Below are positions 36,741 through 49,725 of a DNA stretch of 64,000 nucleotides, one piece after another. Origin of the DNA: Chrysoperla carnea (lineage: Eukaryota > Arthropoda > Insecta > Neuroptera > Chrysopidae); contig NC_058337.1 in NCBI RefSeq assembly GCF_905475395.1, forward strand, positions 83,570,368 through 83,634,367. The letters run 5' to 3'. Positions within the stretch are counted from its first letter, which is position 1; every line of letters begins with the position of its first letter. Under the pieces are notes generated by a model that had not been told where the DNA came from, made no database searches, and saw only the letters and a program-made list of their open reading frames with translations. The position numbers and the translations under genes are program-made.

Positions 36741-38500
36741 TAAAAACATGTTAATAAGAAAGCTTTTATTAGCGAATTGCTGAACGAAATGGAGCTATTG
36801 CTTTTGTATTGATGGTAATATTCGATTACCTCTCCTTGTGATATCGTTAATTTTCAAATTCCAATAGCATATCTATTTTGAGTAAGTAGTTTTATAACAA
36901 AGAAGTCGAATTTTTATTCTTTGCCATTGAGTACTATGCGTTCATATTCTTTAAACAATTTAAAATTAGTTTAGTACGTAAAATGGTTTTAAACTATTCA
37001 AAATAAAACAATATTGAATCATTGATGGAAATAGAATAGTTATTCGATTAAATATTAATCCGAACAAAGCCGCAAGTTACAGTTAATAAATTACATAAAT
37101 ATTTTATTAACTACGGTACATATTTATATTTTAACTAGCAGTACAATTACTTTGGATGCTTACCTCTCAGAAATTGTGAGAATCTATTTCATCACGAGAG
37201 TAAAGATGTTAGCCAAAAAATATTAGTTTCGGATATTTTTGGGCCAGTTCGTGTACTTTAATGAGTCGTACTCATTAAATTAAAAAAACTTGTGGTAGAA
37301 ATACGGTGAAAATAGTTAAGATGAATCTAATAGGGAATATTCATGAAATTTACATTTGGCTCAAATTTTTTTCCGCAACCTCATTGGATGGACATTTGAA
37401 CTAAACTATTATTTTAGTAATTAATATCTTTTTAATGACTTAAAATTAATTCATAAAAGTACAAATTTAGTGAGAGAAATTTCAAAAAACGGAAATTCAA
37501 ATTTTAAAACATAGTATGTCATAGTATGTGGTTTGTCAGATTTGTTGACATCTTGTATGGTATTAATTACTTATATTTTGTATGCCATTACACTGAGTTA
37601 TATTATTCTACGGTTTTTTATTAGAAAACATAATAATAACGTGTGTAAATTCTGTGTTGTAGATTCATTTTTTTAAAGTGTAAATTATACCTTGAACTGC
37701 CACAATTATACCTTGAGTTTAAATATCTCAAAATTTTTTTTTTTATTTACATATTTTTTTACTCTTAATTGCATCATTTTTAAACGGTATATATATTTTT
37801 TACTAATATTTTATAACGGTGTAAACAATGAATTTAAAAAAATACATAAACTAATTCTTAATAGATTTGTTGTATTTTTTAAATTTTGATGCGCTTCTTA
37901 ACGTTATATAGAATTTTGTGAACATTTTTCAGCCCTTGAATGCCCCATCGATGATTTTTCGCAGAGATACAATTGTTTGAAATTTTGGTGTTTAATAAAT
38001 TTTCCTTCAATACTTTTGATGAATATATTATATCCCACTAAAAATTTTCGTTATTTGGAAAAAGTGAAAGATTTGGTGGAATTTTGTTTTAAATGACTGT
38101 AGTATGTATAGGCAGTTATTTTGTTACAAAACAAATGGAAAATTGACCAAAACGTCATTACATATTATTAGGTGTACAATTTACAAACTAACTTATAATG
38201 AACATTCAATTCGAGGATATAGCATGCAAATTCAATATTTATAAAACAATATTTAACAACAAAATCAACTATATACAAAATTCAATTCAATTCAATAAAA
38301 TTGTAAATATTGTTGTACAAATGCAATATTTTGTAAATATTATGGTTCCACAACATAAATATTTCATCTGTAATAGGTTTTTTTTTTTTTTATTTCGTTC
38401 ATTAATAAAATTGGAAAATAAAAATGGGAGTTTTTTAATTTATTTTTGTGTTAATCATATTAGGCAAAAAATGAAGAATTCAAAGGTTATTATGTAAAAT
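36741..38500. other. Non-coding stretch
   Basis: The phrase GAAATGGAGCTATTGCTTTT near 36787 recurs inverted near 48748 (AAAAGCAATAGCTCCATTTC), marking another dispersed repeat. Otherwise AT-rich without supported features. The frames at 37692-37889 and 38198-38497 show no domain. Confidence 0.4.
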
Positions 38501-38504
38501 AAAT

Positions 38505-38765
38505 AATAGTTTAAAAAAACTAAAAAACACACTTTTGTAACAAGCTGAACTAAAAGGTAGAAAATAATTTCTTTAAATTCAAAAAAAATCATTTTATCGT
38601 AAAAATGCGTGGGGTTCTAAATTTCTATTTTATTGTAAATATTTTATAGACACCCCACGATTTTTAACGATTAAATGATTTTTTTGAATTTAAAGAAATA
38701 ATTTACTACCTTTTAGTTCAGCTTATTACAAAAGCGTGTTTTTTAATTTTTTTAAAACTTCTATT
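38505..38765. repeat. Foldback element with arms of about 110 bp
   Basis: TTTAAAAAAACTAAAAAACA..GCTGAACTAAAAGGTAGAAA..TTAAATTCAAAAAAAATCAT pairs with ATGATTTTTTTGAATTTAAA..ACTACCTTTTAGTTCAGCTT..TTTTTTAATTTTTTTAAAAC. The loop centre carries GCGTGGGG / CCCCACGA. Confidence 0.88.
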
Positions 38766-39433
38766 TATTTATCAAAAATTCAATATAAAATATGGTGGGA
38801 GCGCAAATAAATGTATATATTTTCAAAATATATTATTATTATTTTGTATGTCAATTATTTTACGCACTATGAGTCAATGAGTAGTGATCCTCGAGCCAAA
38901 ATGGATGCACATGATTCCCTCTGTTACCGTATTCGCTATAACTAATATTGTTTTTAATTTTAAGTGCATCATGAAATAATGATGCCTTTAAAATTTAAAA
39001 AAAAAAAATAAAATGGAAATTTGTTTAATGACAGCTGTAAATATTTTGCTTTCTCTTAAGCACTATATGAAAGCAAGGGGCGGTTTAATTTTATGTAACT
39101 ATAATCTTTATACTTTAAATTCATATTAAAATGACGACCAAAAATATCTTTCTAAGTGTTTATGGTTACTTTGGGAAACCGGGAACAATGTTTAGGGATC
39201 GGGTGTTTAACATATTTTGTTAAATTTTAAATTGAGCTTTTGATCGACTACAGATTATTATGCATTATAAGCTGTTTGACATTCACGTTAGTTGTTTAGT
39301 GGTTTTTCATAATTACTGAGCTTTAATACACAAAATTGCATACATTTTTTGCATTTATCAACCAAATCAATACATAAAAATACATTCATCCAAAAAAAAT
39401 CCATCCAGTTAAACAGAGGATGTATTTTATCAT

Positions 39434-39757
39434 AGTGTGAGGGAGTGATAATAAGCGCAAATTTCTACAAAAAAAAACTCTGTTTGGCTATTTATCCATT
39501 ATAAAAACTAATCCATAAAAACCCAGTTTTCATTAAACTGCCTTTCTTTGTAAATTAAGTTATGCGCAACCTTTCGTGCGCGTACAATATATCTTAACAT
39601 GTATTTATCAAAACGGACAGTTGACTAACAGATAAACCACACTTTGTTTAGTATGTTGTGTACTGTGATTAAAACGTTGAAGTTATACGTTGATACGATG
39701 TATAGTATTGAGTTTTTTTTGTAGTAAATTTGCGTTTAGTCACTCCTCCACACTATG
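39434..39757. repeat. Foldback element, arms of about 50 bp
   Basis: ATAGTGTGAGGGAGTGATAA followed by ..GCGCAAATTTCTACAAAAAA pairs with TTTTTTGTAGTAAATTTGCG followed by TTTAGTCACTCCTCCACACT. The interior is about 230 bp with no frame. Confidence 0.75.
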
Positions 39758-40636
39758 CAAAACGCAACCCTTGGTGTTTTATTGGACGAATTTTATTTGA
39801 ATGTTTGTAATTTTTATTAATTGATTTGATTAGTTTTCTCGTAAATTAATACACAGAACCAAGGTTGGTAAAGAGCATTTTTTTCAGCTTATTCAGGACG
39901 TGAAGAGATCTGCAGTCAATTACAGAACACACTGTATATCTATCCTGAAAGTTTTAATACAAATAAAAGAAATTTCATTTTTCATTTATATCCTGTGTGC
40001 ATTACATAATTCCAATCAGTTACTTTCAAGAACAGTGCTGAAGATTACATGCGAAATTATGGAACATGGAAACGCAGAGAGTTTAATAATAGATGCATAA
40101 AAGAAAAGTTTGTACGAAGACTTCTTTTAAAGTATAATGGTTTGGGCAATCTGGTAAGAACATTCTGTGTCAGTAATTTAATTATTTAAAACTGCCATCT
40201 TATAGTCCCACAATCATATCTCAATATTTTACATTTGTAAAACAAAACAATGATATAATCATTCTTTAAATGTCGGTATAATATAGAAATGTAAATAATA
40301 CTTATTATCTCTCTCTTTTATTAAATACATCCTTTTCTACACATTTTGCAAATGAAAATATTTCAACATAATGCATATAATCCATCATAAATTATATCGT
40401 TTTGTAGATTTAGTGTGTATTTTAGCATATTTTGAGAGATTGGGAATGATGAAAGGTGGTTGGTTAGTTAGCTGGTGTCCATGATACGAACGGATTATTA
40501 GTCATGTCCAACAATATGTACAGGTAGCTCAAGCTTTCAATATTAATGTGTATACAAAGTAATTGAGAAATATTTGCAGTTACATCATTTAATACAGTAA
40601 CCTTGTCGTTTGTAAGTACTGGCTAGTCAGCATCAT

Positions 40637-41252
40637 ATCTGGTAGTTCTGATTTTTAGCAGAATTGTTTATGATGTTGTCTCAATGAATAATCCAAGTTT
40701 GTGACCTCGAGCGCCGAACGCAATATTATCAAAAATCGAAAAAATCCGTGAAAATTTCGGCGATTCTAGCCCTATAGCCTTATTTTTGGCGATTATAACA
40801 CCAAAGGCGAAGTTTTCGAAGTTGTTTTTAAAATAGGCTAATTTGCTACAATATGTGGCCTGAACCGTCTCTGTAGACTCAATAGCCTAGATAAATCCTT
40901 TCAAAGTTTATCATTTTTTCGAAATTTTTTGCAATATTATGTCGTTTTGAATGAATTTTAACTCTGAGCAACACTGTCACACTCCATCGGACGTAAGTTG
41001 AACTACCCCCTCTAGAGTAGTTGCGAAATTGATTATGATAAATTTTGAACCATTTTTTCTCAGAAACTGTTGGGTCTACAGAGACGATTCTAGTCTCAGA
41101 TTGTAGCAAATTTAGTTTACTTTAAAAAGTATACTTCAAAAACTATCCCTTTAGGGCTATAATCGCTACAATCTGAAAAGAGATGAAATTTTCACGGGTT
41201 TTTTCGATTTTGACAAAGTTGCGTTCTGAATCAAATCTGGTAGTTCTGATTT
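40637..41252. mobile_element. Foldback element bracketed by an 18-bp direct repeat
   Basis: Arms start GAACGCAATATTATCAAAAA at 40716 and end TTTGACAAAGTTGCGTTC at 41226. Further matches (AATCCGTGAAAATTTC / GAAATTTTCACGGGTT, CTCTGTAGACTC / GGTCTACAGAGA) carry through the interior. Outside the arms, ATCTGGTAGTTCTGATTT is present at 40637-40654 and again at 41235-41252. Non-autonomous. Confidence 0.75.
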
Positions 41253-43080
41253 GATTCAGACAAAATCTATAAAGTTACTGTAATAATTATCCTATTTTAA
41301 TTTTCTCATGCCATATTTGGTAAGACGTTACTCATTGTCTACTTAACCCATCAGCATTCAGGCTATGAATATTTTGCTCACGCTTAATTTAAAACATAAA
41401 TAAATTTAATATTTCAAATGGTATATGTGGTTGAAACTTTTTATCTCTTCATGAAATTTTATCTATTTTCGAATAATGAATTTTTCTAATTTTTTCAACT
41501 TATCTACAGTTTAAAAGCATATATTTTCCTGGTCTGTATATATGTAGTGTAATATGTAAGTCCAGTGCAAAATGGTGACAATTTCTCTCACCACGAGAGT
41601 ATAGGTGTAAGCAAAAAATATTTATTTCGGAAATTTCCGGGCCTGTATGACAATTTTTTCAAATTTTAATCGATCCCCCCTTCTCGCATCTATTAGGTAG
41701 TAAAAAAGTACTTTTAAGAAATAAGATCAATTTCCTTTAAAAAAAAGTTTGTTCTGGTTCTAAATGAGAAAATTCAGATATGAATACCAACACATTCAGA
41801 CCATAAGACCACTTGTGATTCAAGATAAAAGAAAGTGCCACTACTCCATGAACCATTTGGAGGTATTCAAATCAACAAATAAATTGCTGACTCGAACGCA
41901 TTTTTATAGCAACAGCTATATAGCAGGTATTCTTCGATTCATGTGCTCTTATTATGATAATCTCTTCAGAGAAAATATCTACGAAACGCCTCCAATTGAA
42001 CTTTGACTATGTATATATATCTGCTTTCTGAGTAACACATTATGTTCGTTTATCGAACCAATTAATATAAGCCCTTCTTATGATGCTTTTGTACAGGAGT
42101 AGTTTACAATTCGCAAAGCTAATGCTTGAATATTTATTGATGTTAGTGTCGAAAATAGCTTTTATTATAGCCAGTTCGTCGGTTTAGAAATTAACTGAAA
42201 TTGGAATATCCCTTTAGACCGGTACCCGTTCAGACATTTACCGATAGCTTTATTCAAAGAAGATTTGTATTTCTTGGCTATTTTTGATTGACACAGCAGA
42301 AAATAATATAGTTGTACGTTGGATACATACTAATACTGGGTTTGAGAGTAGAACGCACAATCTACTTTTCTCTCAAGCAAGATCCGGTTAGTATAAAATA
42401 TCACGTTCCCTGACTTGAACAAGTTCTCATTTCATTCGATGTATTAATCTGTGAATGGCTTCTATGAATGCTAAGAGTGAAAAATTTTATTGTGTTTTAC
42501 AATTCATTCTTTAAAATATTCAAATTTCGAATCTCAAATGAAAACGAGCATGTACGATGTACCATTTATAGTCATTTTTACAAAGAAACAATCATAGATA
42601 TATCTGCAATCACAAGAGTTTAAGATATGAAATACCCAAAACAATATTATTAAATGCCAAGAGCAATCACGTCGCTATCTTCTGTGCCTTCATAAGTACT
42701 TGATAAACGAATGATACTAACCCAGACCATACCAGACCTATTTTAAATTGTGACTCAAAAGACGTGTATATTTCATGTGTACATGGCATATCTCATAAAT
42801 CTACGAAACATTATATACAAACCCTTATAGCAGTTGAGTTGAGATACTTGGAACAGTATTCAAGTGTTACAATAATTATCATTTATATACGAACCAGAAC
42901 TGTTAACTGGAGCATTTAATAATATAGTTCATTTAGAAAAACATTACACTCAAATTGTTTAATTTTTAGAGTTCGTCGGTATTTTAACACTCATTCGATA
43001 GTAATGAATATTAATAAAAATCGTAAATTTTTTTTTTGATTCGAATTATGTAAATAATTAATTAAAATTTTCGTTAAATG
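41253..43080. other. Non-coding stretch
   Basis: The frame at 41764-42006 has no recognised domain or splice context. No bounded repeat recognised. Confidence 0.4.
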
Positions 43081-43189
43081 AAAATATTTTCCATTTTAAC
43101 AAAGAAAATATCGGCTGGATATCGTTTACGATAATATCTTCGTTTTCTTTAATATTTTCCCATTTTTTAACGCAAGGGCTAAAAAATTC

Positions 43190-43385
43190 AGAACCCAACC
43201 AACTCCTCTTTAGTCGACAAACTCAATCCAACCAACTCGTAATTCCAACAATACAGAAGCTGTTATCAAAATTTTTTTTTATTATTCAGATATGTTTGGG
43301 ATTTGTATTTTCGGATCTATTTTTTCCGGGTTTATTTTTATCGTTCCTTTTTTTTTCTGGTCCATTATTTCCGGGTCGAGTAGAG
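43190..43385 (-). repeat. Dispersed repeat, inverted relative of 16800-16975
   Basis: TAGTCGACAAACTCAATCCA and CTATTTTTTCCGGGTTTATT are reverse complements of phrases at 16800-16860. Boundaries unclear; non-coding. Confidence 0.5.
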
Positions 43386-44570
43386 CCTGTAATTCGAAAA
43401 TTACGCATTTTTAACAATTAAATCACTATGAAAAAAATTGTAAAAAGGTCACAATATTTGAAATAATTTCAAACGATTTTTTTTTGGCTCCACCGCACAC
43501 GTGATCTGTGATGTCAATCCGACAAGCAATGACAATAAAACATTGTCAACAGTCCTATTAATATCAAATTTCAATGACGTCAAACCTACCATCGTGTAAC
43601 ATTGTGTGTCTCCGGATCGTTTTCGCCGATTTAAATTTTAATGATTTTCATTGTCTGTTTTCTCGGTCATATGGCTCCAAAAAAATCGGGGAAAAAAATT
43701 AGCCCATTTATCAAGACATTTACTTTCATTTAAAAAAAAAAGAAAAAAAAATGTGAAAAAGGTCTATTGTGTCAGTAAAATTGAAGTTTAAAAATGGAAA
43801 CATTTAAAGCTTTTCAATTTTTATCACTTTTTATTCCAAAAACTAAGGATTGGACGAAAAAATTATACTTTTGAGTACTTTTTGCTTTAAATTGTGCCAA
43901 GGCATGCGAAAATACATTTTATTGAGTTGTTTACGAGTTTTTCGTTACTAACATTTAAAAAGAAAGCCAAAATTTAAAAAAAATTATGGATCAGAAGGTC
44001 AAAAGGAAAAGAAACAATTTAAGTCGATCCACCATAATAATGCTGACCATTGTGAAGGTCTTTCCTCCAGTACTATCAGAATAAGTTTATATTTTTGAAT
44101 ATACTTTAGACCGCACGGTTCTACAGTTATAATATTAGTAACAATGAAGGTACAAAACCGTTTCTCATTGTTCTTTAAAATCAACATTGAAATAATATAA
44201 CAATGATATGAACATATCTGTAGTAGCATAGCGTGTACTATGCATATTTCTATAATAAAGGCGTATAATATGTACCTTATCCTTCTCTATGGTTATTCTG
44301 TGTTCTAGACAAATAGTTGATATTCTCTATAATAATAATAACAGTCGTCAGATAAATTACAGAACAGATTTTACAGGTTTGGCAATCATTTAATTAGGTA
44401 TTCACTATTCAATAGCGTATACACTATACTACTATACGAATGAACATTCTCTATCGAATTTTGTATGTAAATATACAGGCTGGATATTTGTAGTTACTCA
44501 TTATTATAAATTCTTGTTCAATAGTTACAAGAGGAGAAAGTGATCAATTAAATTTTAAATTGGTATATAT
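43386..44570. other. Non-coding stretch
   Basis: No supported gene or bounded repeat. The frame at 43999-44229 lacks domains. Confidence 0.35.
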
Positions 44571-44863
44571 CGTCGCCCTATTAGCTCAGTTGATGGTTAA
44601 GGCGTAAACAGTTCGGCGGTATGCCAAGGGTAACGGGTTCGATTCCCGCTGTCACAACAAAGTTAATTTAATTAATAGTTGTGATGGGCTGGTGGAGTGC
44701 ATGGTATATGCATGAAGGAGGTGGACTCAGGCGCTGAAATTGAGGAGCTGATAAATGAAATTATCAGCGGAAAGGTGGTAAAACACATATATGGTATCAT
44801 AATGGGCTCTATAGCCTAAGTGTGTCCTTCGTGGACAGCCAATATAACCTAACCTAACCTAAC
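44571..44863 (+). mobile_element. tRNA-derived SINE with a CCTAA-repeat tail
   Basis: The head contains an A-box-like TTAGCTCAGTTGATGG and a B box GGTTCGATTCCC about 50 bp downstream, spaced as in RNA polymerase III promoters. It is not a functional tRNA: the T arm (ACGGG..CCCGC) pairs but the ends do not form an acceptor stem. A body of about 190 bp (GGGCTGGTGGAGTGCATGG.., GGACTCAGGCGCTGAAATT) follows. The tail is AACCTAACCTAACCTAAC (44846-44863), equal to the arthropod telomere unit read on the other strand. No convincing target duplication seen. Confidence 0.8.
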
Positions 44864-45955
44864 ATATTCTTGATACATTACGCATTGTTGATACATTTTA
44901 ATGAAATCGTTTATTTTCAAGCATTCACCTCAAACGCTTAAGCGTTATGTGCTGTTATCGTTATATATCGATTTAAATTTTTAGTTCTTTTTCTATTGGG
45001 TGGGATTATAAACAGTCACCTTAAAAATGGTGGAACTTTAAAGAAAAGCACGAGCTATGTCGCAATCAGTCACATAATGGATCGAAATTCCAGGATTGTT
45101 TATAAAACGATGAAAAGTTCTATGTCACTGACCCATTCATGTACCGAATTTTGCTGAATACTATAACAATATGAATGGTTGTTTGTTTGCGGTGGCTAAT
45201 CATATTGGAAACAATCGCGCAACAAGTCTCAACTTGATACCTACTTTTTGCTTACTGACCGACTGTACAAAGTCCTTTTTTAGAAAGCAAAATAGAATTT
45301 AGCCTATCATCTAAGGTGGCTGTGCAGTAACAAAAATAGAACATAGTTTCTACGGAAACGGCTTGCATGGAAAAGTGTAATTATGGGTTCTGTGCAATTA
45401 CAAACAAAATTGATTGATACGAAGTTCAGTGCGAAGAGTTGCTGAATTTTTAAAACCACACATTTTGCTGAACAAAGGTAGTTATTATCTTCCACATACC
45501 ATTGTCACATACGAGTGCCAATACTGGCATTTCTATTGTTCTTCCTGAGGCACTTGGCTTGAAAATTTGTATTAGGGAGCAAAAACATCTTTATTTACGA
45601 AGATGTTTCGAGAAATTTATGATTATGTAGCTTGAGATGGTTGGCGTGTCTGGATTTATCAGGCCTATCTTTCTTTTATTTATCTCTAATTCTAATTTTC
45701 TCTACGATCTCTACGAAACTTTAGTTGTATTTGACTCATTTATATTCAGTTCGATAACGTTACCAGTTTATTATTTAAGATACAGTCAGTATAATTTGAT
45801 GAATTTAATAGAATATTCCACTATGCAGTACTGTTTGATTAAAATAAGTCTATAGTTACTGGGTAACTGACCATTTGTTTCATGCCACGTTCAATTACAC
45901 ATGACTGAATAATAAAAAGTATGATGCATAAAATAATTTAAGAGACGGTATAAGG
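44864..45955. other. Non-coding stretch
   Basis: The frames at 45307-45495 and 45637-45855 show no recognised domain. No bounded repeat recognised. Confidence 0.35.
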
Positions 45956-46057
45956 CCGATCTTCACAAATCTGATAATCAGATGAGACGACATATTTATA
46001 TAGAATATTATTGATTTTTAAACACTCTTATCTTAGTTTTTCTATCGAAAAGTGTTT

Positions 46058-46360
46058 ATGGCTATTTTGAATTAAATTAATTTTAATCAATTTTTCCATG
46101 AACGTCTTTTTTCAGGTAAGCTTTACCATTATTTTCGAAATTATATTATCTATTGATACAAATTTCGATTGGTTAACAGATCGGTGTACTTACCTATTTT
46201 GAATTACCTGTTCATATAGAATGAAAAAATGTACACTGATCTGTTAACCAATCGAAATTGGTATCAGAAGAAAGATAATTTAATTACAAAAATAATGGGA
46301 TGGGATGGGATTGCCTGAAAATTGATTAAAATTAATTTAATTAAAAATAACCATGCTGAC
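46058..46360. repeat. Foldback element with arms of about 130 bp
   Basis: TTGAATTAAATTAATTTTAATC..CCATTATTTTCG..CAAATTTCGATTGGTTAACA followed by GATCGGTGTAC pairs with GTACACTGATC followed by TGTTAACCAATCGAAATTGG..AAAATAATGGGA..GATTAAAATTAATTTAATTA. It sits between dispersed-repeat sequence on the left and a Helitron end on the right. Confidence 0.82.
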
Positions 46361-46381
46361 TTTTCGGCAAAGAAAAGTACA

Positions 46382-46461
46382 ATCTTGCCAGTTATTTACG
46401 GACAACATCTTGCCAGTTATTTACGGACAAAAACGCGGGTGAAGCCGCGCGTAAAAGCTAG
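46382..46461 (+). mobile_element. Helitron 3' end with hairpin and tandem 25-bp duplication
   Basis: The hairpin CGCGG-GTGAAG-CCGCG at 46434-46449 is followed after eight bases by CTAG and then T at 46462, the expected Helitron 3' architecture. Just upstream ATCTTGCCAGTTATTTACGG followed by ACAA is repeated twice in tandem (46382-46406, 46407-46431). The 5' end was not located; the foldback at 46058-46360 may lie inside the same element. Confidence 0.7.
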
Positions 46462-47006
46462 TTGGTCTATAAAACAAAAAATGATTTAATTATTTGCAAT
46501 TACGTGACACTTTCACTTAAGAATATTACCCTATTTCAAATTTATCTTTCAATCTGTAATAAACAATCATTTAATTTAATATATTTTGCAATTAGTCATG
46601 ATAACCCATGGCCATTTCCTTTGTATCTTACGTCATCCCTTTTTCAACTTAAACAAAATATTAACATGTAAAATATTTGCATATATCCGGTTTAAGGGTG
46701 CAAGTTACTGATAACGGTATCGGTATGACATATAAACTCTAGTAGAGAACAATAGTATTATATTATTTGCTATTATTTGATATAACTGATATAAAATATG
46801 TAGTTAATATATGAATTTGCATATTATGAATTAAATATTTAAGATATTTATGTTGATTAAAGGTTTGAAAATATGTGTTATTTGATATATTTTGCTTGTT
46901 ATGATAAAATTTAATGACTTTTCAAATACGAAATCCTTTTTGTATTGCCCTTCATGAATGTTTATAGAATTTTTAATATTTGGTGTGTATACAGGTTGAA
47001 ATGTTA

Positions 47007-47249
47007 TAGTCTAACGTACAGAGAGATGGTATAGTTTCGTGATTAACACACTTACGAAACTTCATGAGTGGCTTCATTTCAGTGTAACCTACAACATTTA
47101 CATTTACGAAAACTTTGAAATTGGGGCGTTTTCAATATGAGGAAGACGGGAAACATGTCAATTAAAACGACCTATTGAAAAAATATGAACAACCGTTTGC
47201 TCTTTTCTTAAATGCAAGATATCTTATATATTTAAACGAGCAATTCTTG

Positions 47250-47296
<47 letters not shown>

Positions 47297-47953
47297 ACGA
47301 TCTTGGAAATGGCTCCAACGATTTTCATGAAAATGAGTATGTAGGGGTTTTTTGGGGGCGATAAGTCGATCTAGCTAGGTTTCATTTATCAGAAATGTCG
47401 TTTTATCCGTCTTTTCATGAAAAATTCATCAGGCATCTATTGGTGTATAACGTAGTTAATGAAATACAATACAAATTATAACATAACAAAAAGGAGGCGT
47501 TTGAGTAGTCTAAAGTGAAAAATATGACTCTTGCTGACATTTATTGGCGAATAACCGAGCAAAGCTCGGTCATCCAGATATTATGTATAAAATAAGAAAG
47601 AATAATAGTGGCCAGCAAAAATATTGGGCCGTTTGGTGTGACCCCCACCCCCAACATGCCGGAAAACGGGGGTATGAAAATTTATGAACAACCGGTTGAT
47701 TTTTACACAGTTGTTTAATAAATATAAGTAAAATTAAACGTACATACTGGCCTATATATTTCATGAGCCGATTTCTCAGACCTACGCCTTAAACATGTCA
47801 GTTTAGCGACTATATGTTTTATTATGCTAACGCCCCAATTTCCAAAGTTTTCGTAAATAAAAATGTTGTAGGTTACACTGAAATAAAACCACTCACGAAG
47901 TTTCGTGAGTGTGTTAGTCACGAAATCATACCCCCCTCTGTACTGTAGACTAT
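47007..47953. mobile_element. Element of about 0.95 kb with long terminal inverted repeats
   Basis: Left end TAGTCTAACGTACAGAGAGA..CACACTTACGAAACTTCATG..TCAGTGTAACCTACAACATT..AACTTTGAAATTGGGGCG pairs with right end CGCCCCAATTTCCAAAGTT..AATGTTGTAGGTTACACTGA..CACGAAGTTTCGTGAGTGTG..CTCTGTACTGTAGACTA. TIRs are about 120 bp. The interior holds a (TA)n tract at 47248-47294 and the palindrome ACCGAGCAAAGCTCGGT near 47555. No transposase frame. Confidence 0.8.
47248..47294. repeat. (TA)n microsatellite
   Basis: About 45 bp of near-pure TA inside the 47-kb inverted-repeat element. Confidence 0.95.
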
Positions 47954-49095
47954 TATATATGTAATACGTATTGCGGCAGAGAAGTATACGATTTTAATAA
48001 TGCTGTAATAGAAAAGTCCATCAATTTTTCCAAATTATTTTTTATCTCAATAAACTACAGAATATGCATTTTGTAAGTAAATTTCAAATGGTGGTCAAAC
48101 CTATGAAATAAAGAATCTCTTTCGAACAATTAGTTCAATCGACAATTGCTAGTGTTTAGACATATTGATTATAGAAACAAAACTTGAGAGTTCATAAAAT
48201 AATTTAATGTTTCCATTTCCACAAATAAATTGTCTGTCAATGGGCATGTCAGCTCAAAACACGAGCTTTAGCTGATGTTTTTAATAGAGGATTCTAGAGA
48301 TTTGAGGCTGTGAATTGAATCTTTTTATCATTGTAGGTAAAAAAAAATTCAAAGCTAAATAGTTCTATGCAAATTTCCTCAGAGATTGAAAAAATAACAT
48401 ATATTTCTTAAAATCAAATATTGCATTTTTAGGGAGACATTGCATTTCATACATTTTTATTTGAAAAACTAAGCGTCTAGAGAAAATATCACAAGAGTAC
48501 TTTTTTACTTAAAACTTATCATAAAATACAAAATTATCTTTATTTGAAAAAAATTGAATATTTTGTACCAAAATTTTACAATTGCGACCTCTAGAAAGGG
48601 AACAGACTCATAAACGTTTAGATAGAAATATATGTACACACATATACATTTATACATATAAATTTTAACGATGGTCACTTTTGACGTCTATTAGGCAGGA
48701 TCGATGAAAATTTGAGGATATTTTTCCAAAATTCCATCATCAGTACAAAAGCAATAGCTCCATTTCTTTCAGCAATTCACTAATAAACTAAAGTAAGTTT
48801 AGAAACAATTTTTTGCAAACTCAATTTTTTCCAACAACAAACTAATGAGGTTATTGTTACATAACTGGAAAGAAAGGAACATCCTTTTTCTCCTACATTT
48901 CCCCCAATTGAATGAAACGTCCTTCAACTAGACATTAACTCGTTAATTAACATTTTGTTATAATCATTTAGGGGTAAAATGATTTATGAATTGTAGAATT
49001 GGGAATAATTGGTAATTAGAATTTTAATGATATTTAAAAGCTATATTTGTTGAAAATGTCATCATGTCAACAGGAAAAAGGTGTAGCATTCGAAT
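47954..49095. other. Non-coding stretch
   Basis: Contains the inverted relative (about 48690-48785) of the repeat near 36745-36840. No gene supported. Confidence 0.4.
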
Positions 49096-49725
49096 TTAGC
49101 ACTCAGTGGCGTAGCTAGATGGACAAGGGCCTCCGTGAATAGAGAAAAAGTGGACCCCACCTCGTCTTTTCACGTTCCAAACAACGAAGCACATGATAAT
49201 ATTTGAAAAAAATTCCCAGTTTAATTTACATTGTCTTTACGCTTTAATTTTTGAAAATTTGCCTATATCTTCAGGTACTCAAATCTAAGATTGATGGTGC
49301 CTTGTTTTATATCGCAATTAAAATCAATATTAGTTCATAATAATTGATATTAATATTATAGACCCTATAATAGGTTATTTGTCAATTTGAACTTGAGTTT
49401 AGAAAAACATTTTTTACCTTTCGATAAAGTTCAGGCTTCTTATAGATATACCGCTGTGCAGCAACCTGTTTTATACATGTTTAGTTTTAAAAAATAAGGG
49501 AAAAAAATAACACATGTTTATGAAAGACGCTTGGCGCATGTGTTGAAAGTATTAGATTAGGAGTCGTCTTATTGTTCATTTAGCATCATCAAAAAAAATC
49601 TTATGAGCAGCCTTGAGGTTTGCTACCTTTGGGAACCGACTGCTAATTTATTTTCAATACTTATATATACCAGGGCACTGTACTGCACTACTTAGCCTTA
49701 CGGTAGCCACGCTACTGTTAGTACT
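49096..49725. mobile_element. Non-autonomous hAT-like element, copy 2, with 8-bp target duplication
   Basis: Starts CAGTGGCGTAGCTAG at 49104 and ends ..GGTAGCCACGCTACTG at 49717. It is flanked by TTAGCACT (49096-49103) and TTAGTACT (49718-49725), a 7 of 8 match. Its interior is the inverted relative of 9584-10237 (CAATTTGAACTTGAGTTTAG, GCAGCAACCTGTTTTATACA, GAAAGACGCTTGGCGCATGT). No transposase frame. Confidence 0.82.

Noticed and set aside
44571..44660. A tRNA gene
   Set aside because: A and B boxes are present but the ends do not pair as an acceptor stem and a SINE body and tail follow, so it is a SINE head.
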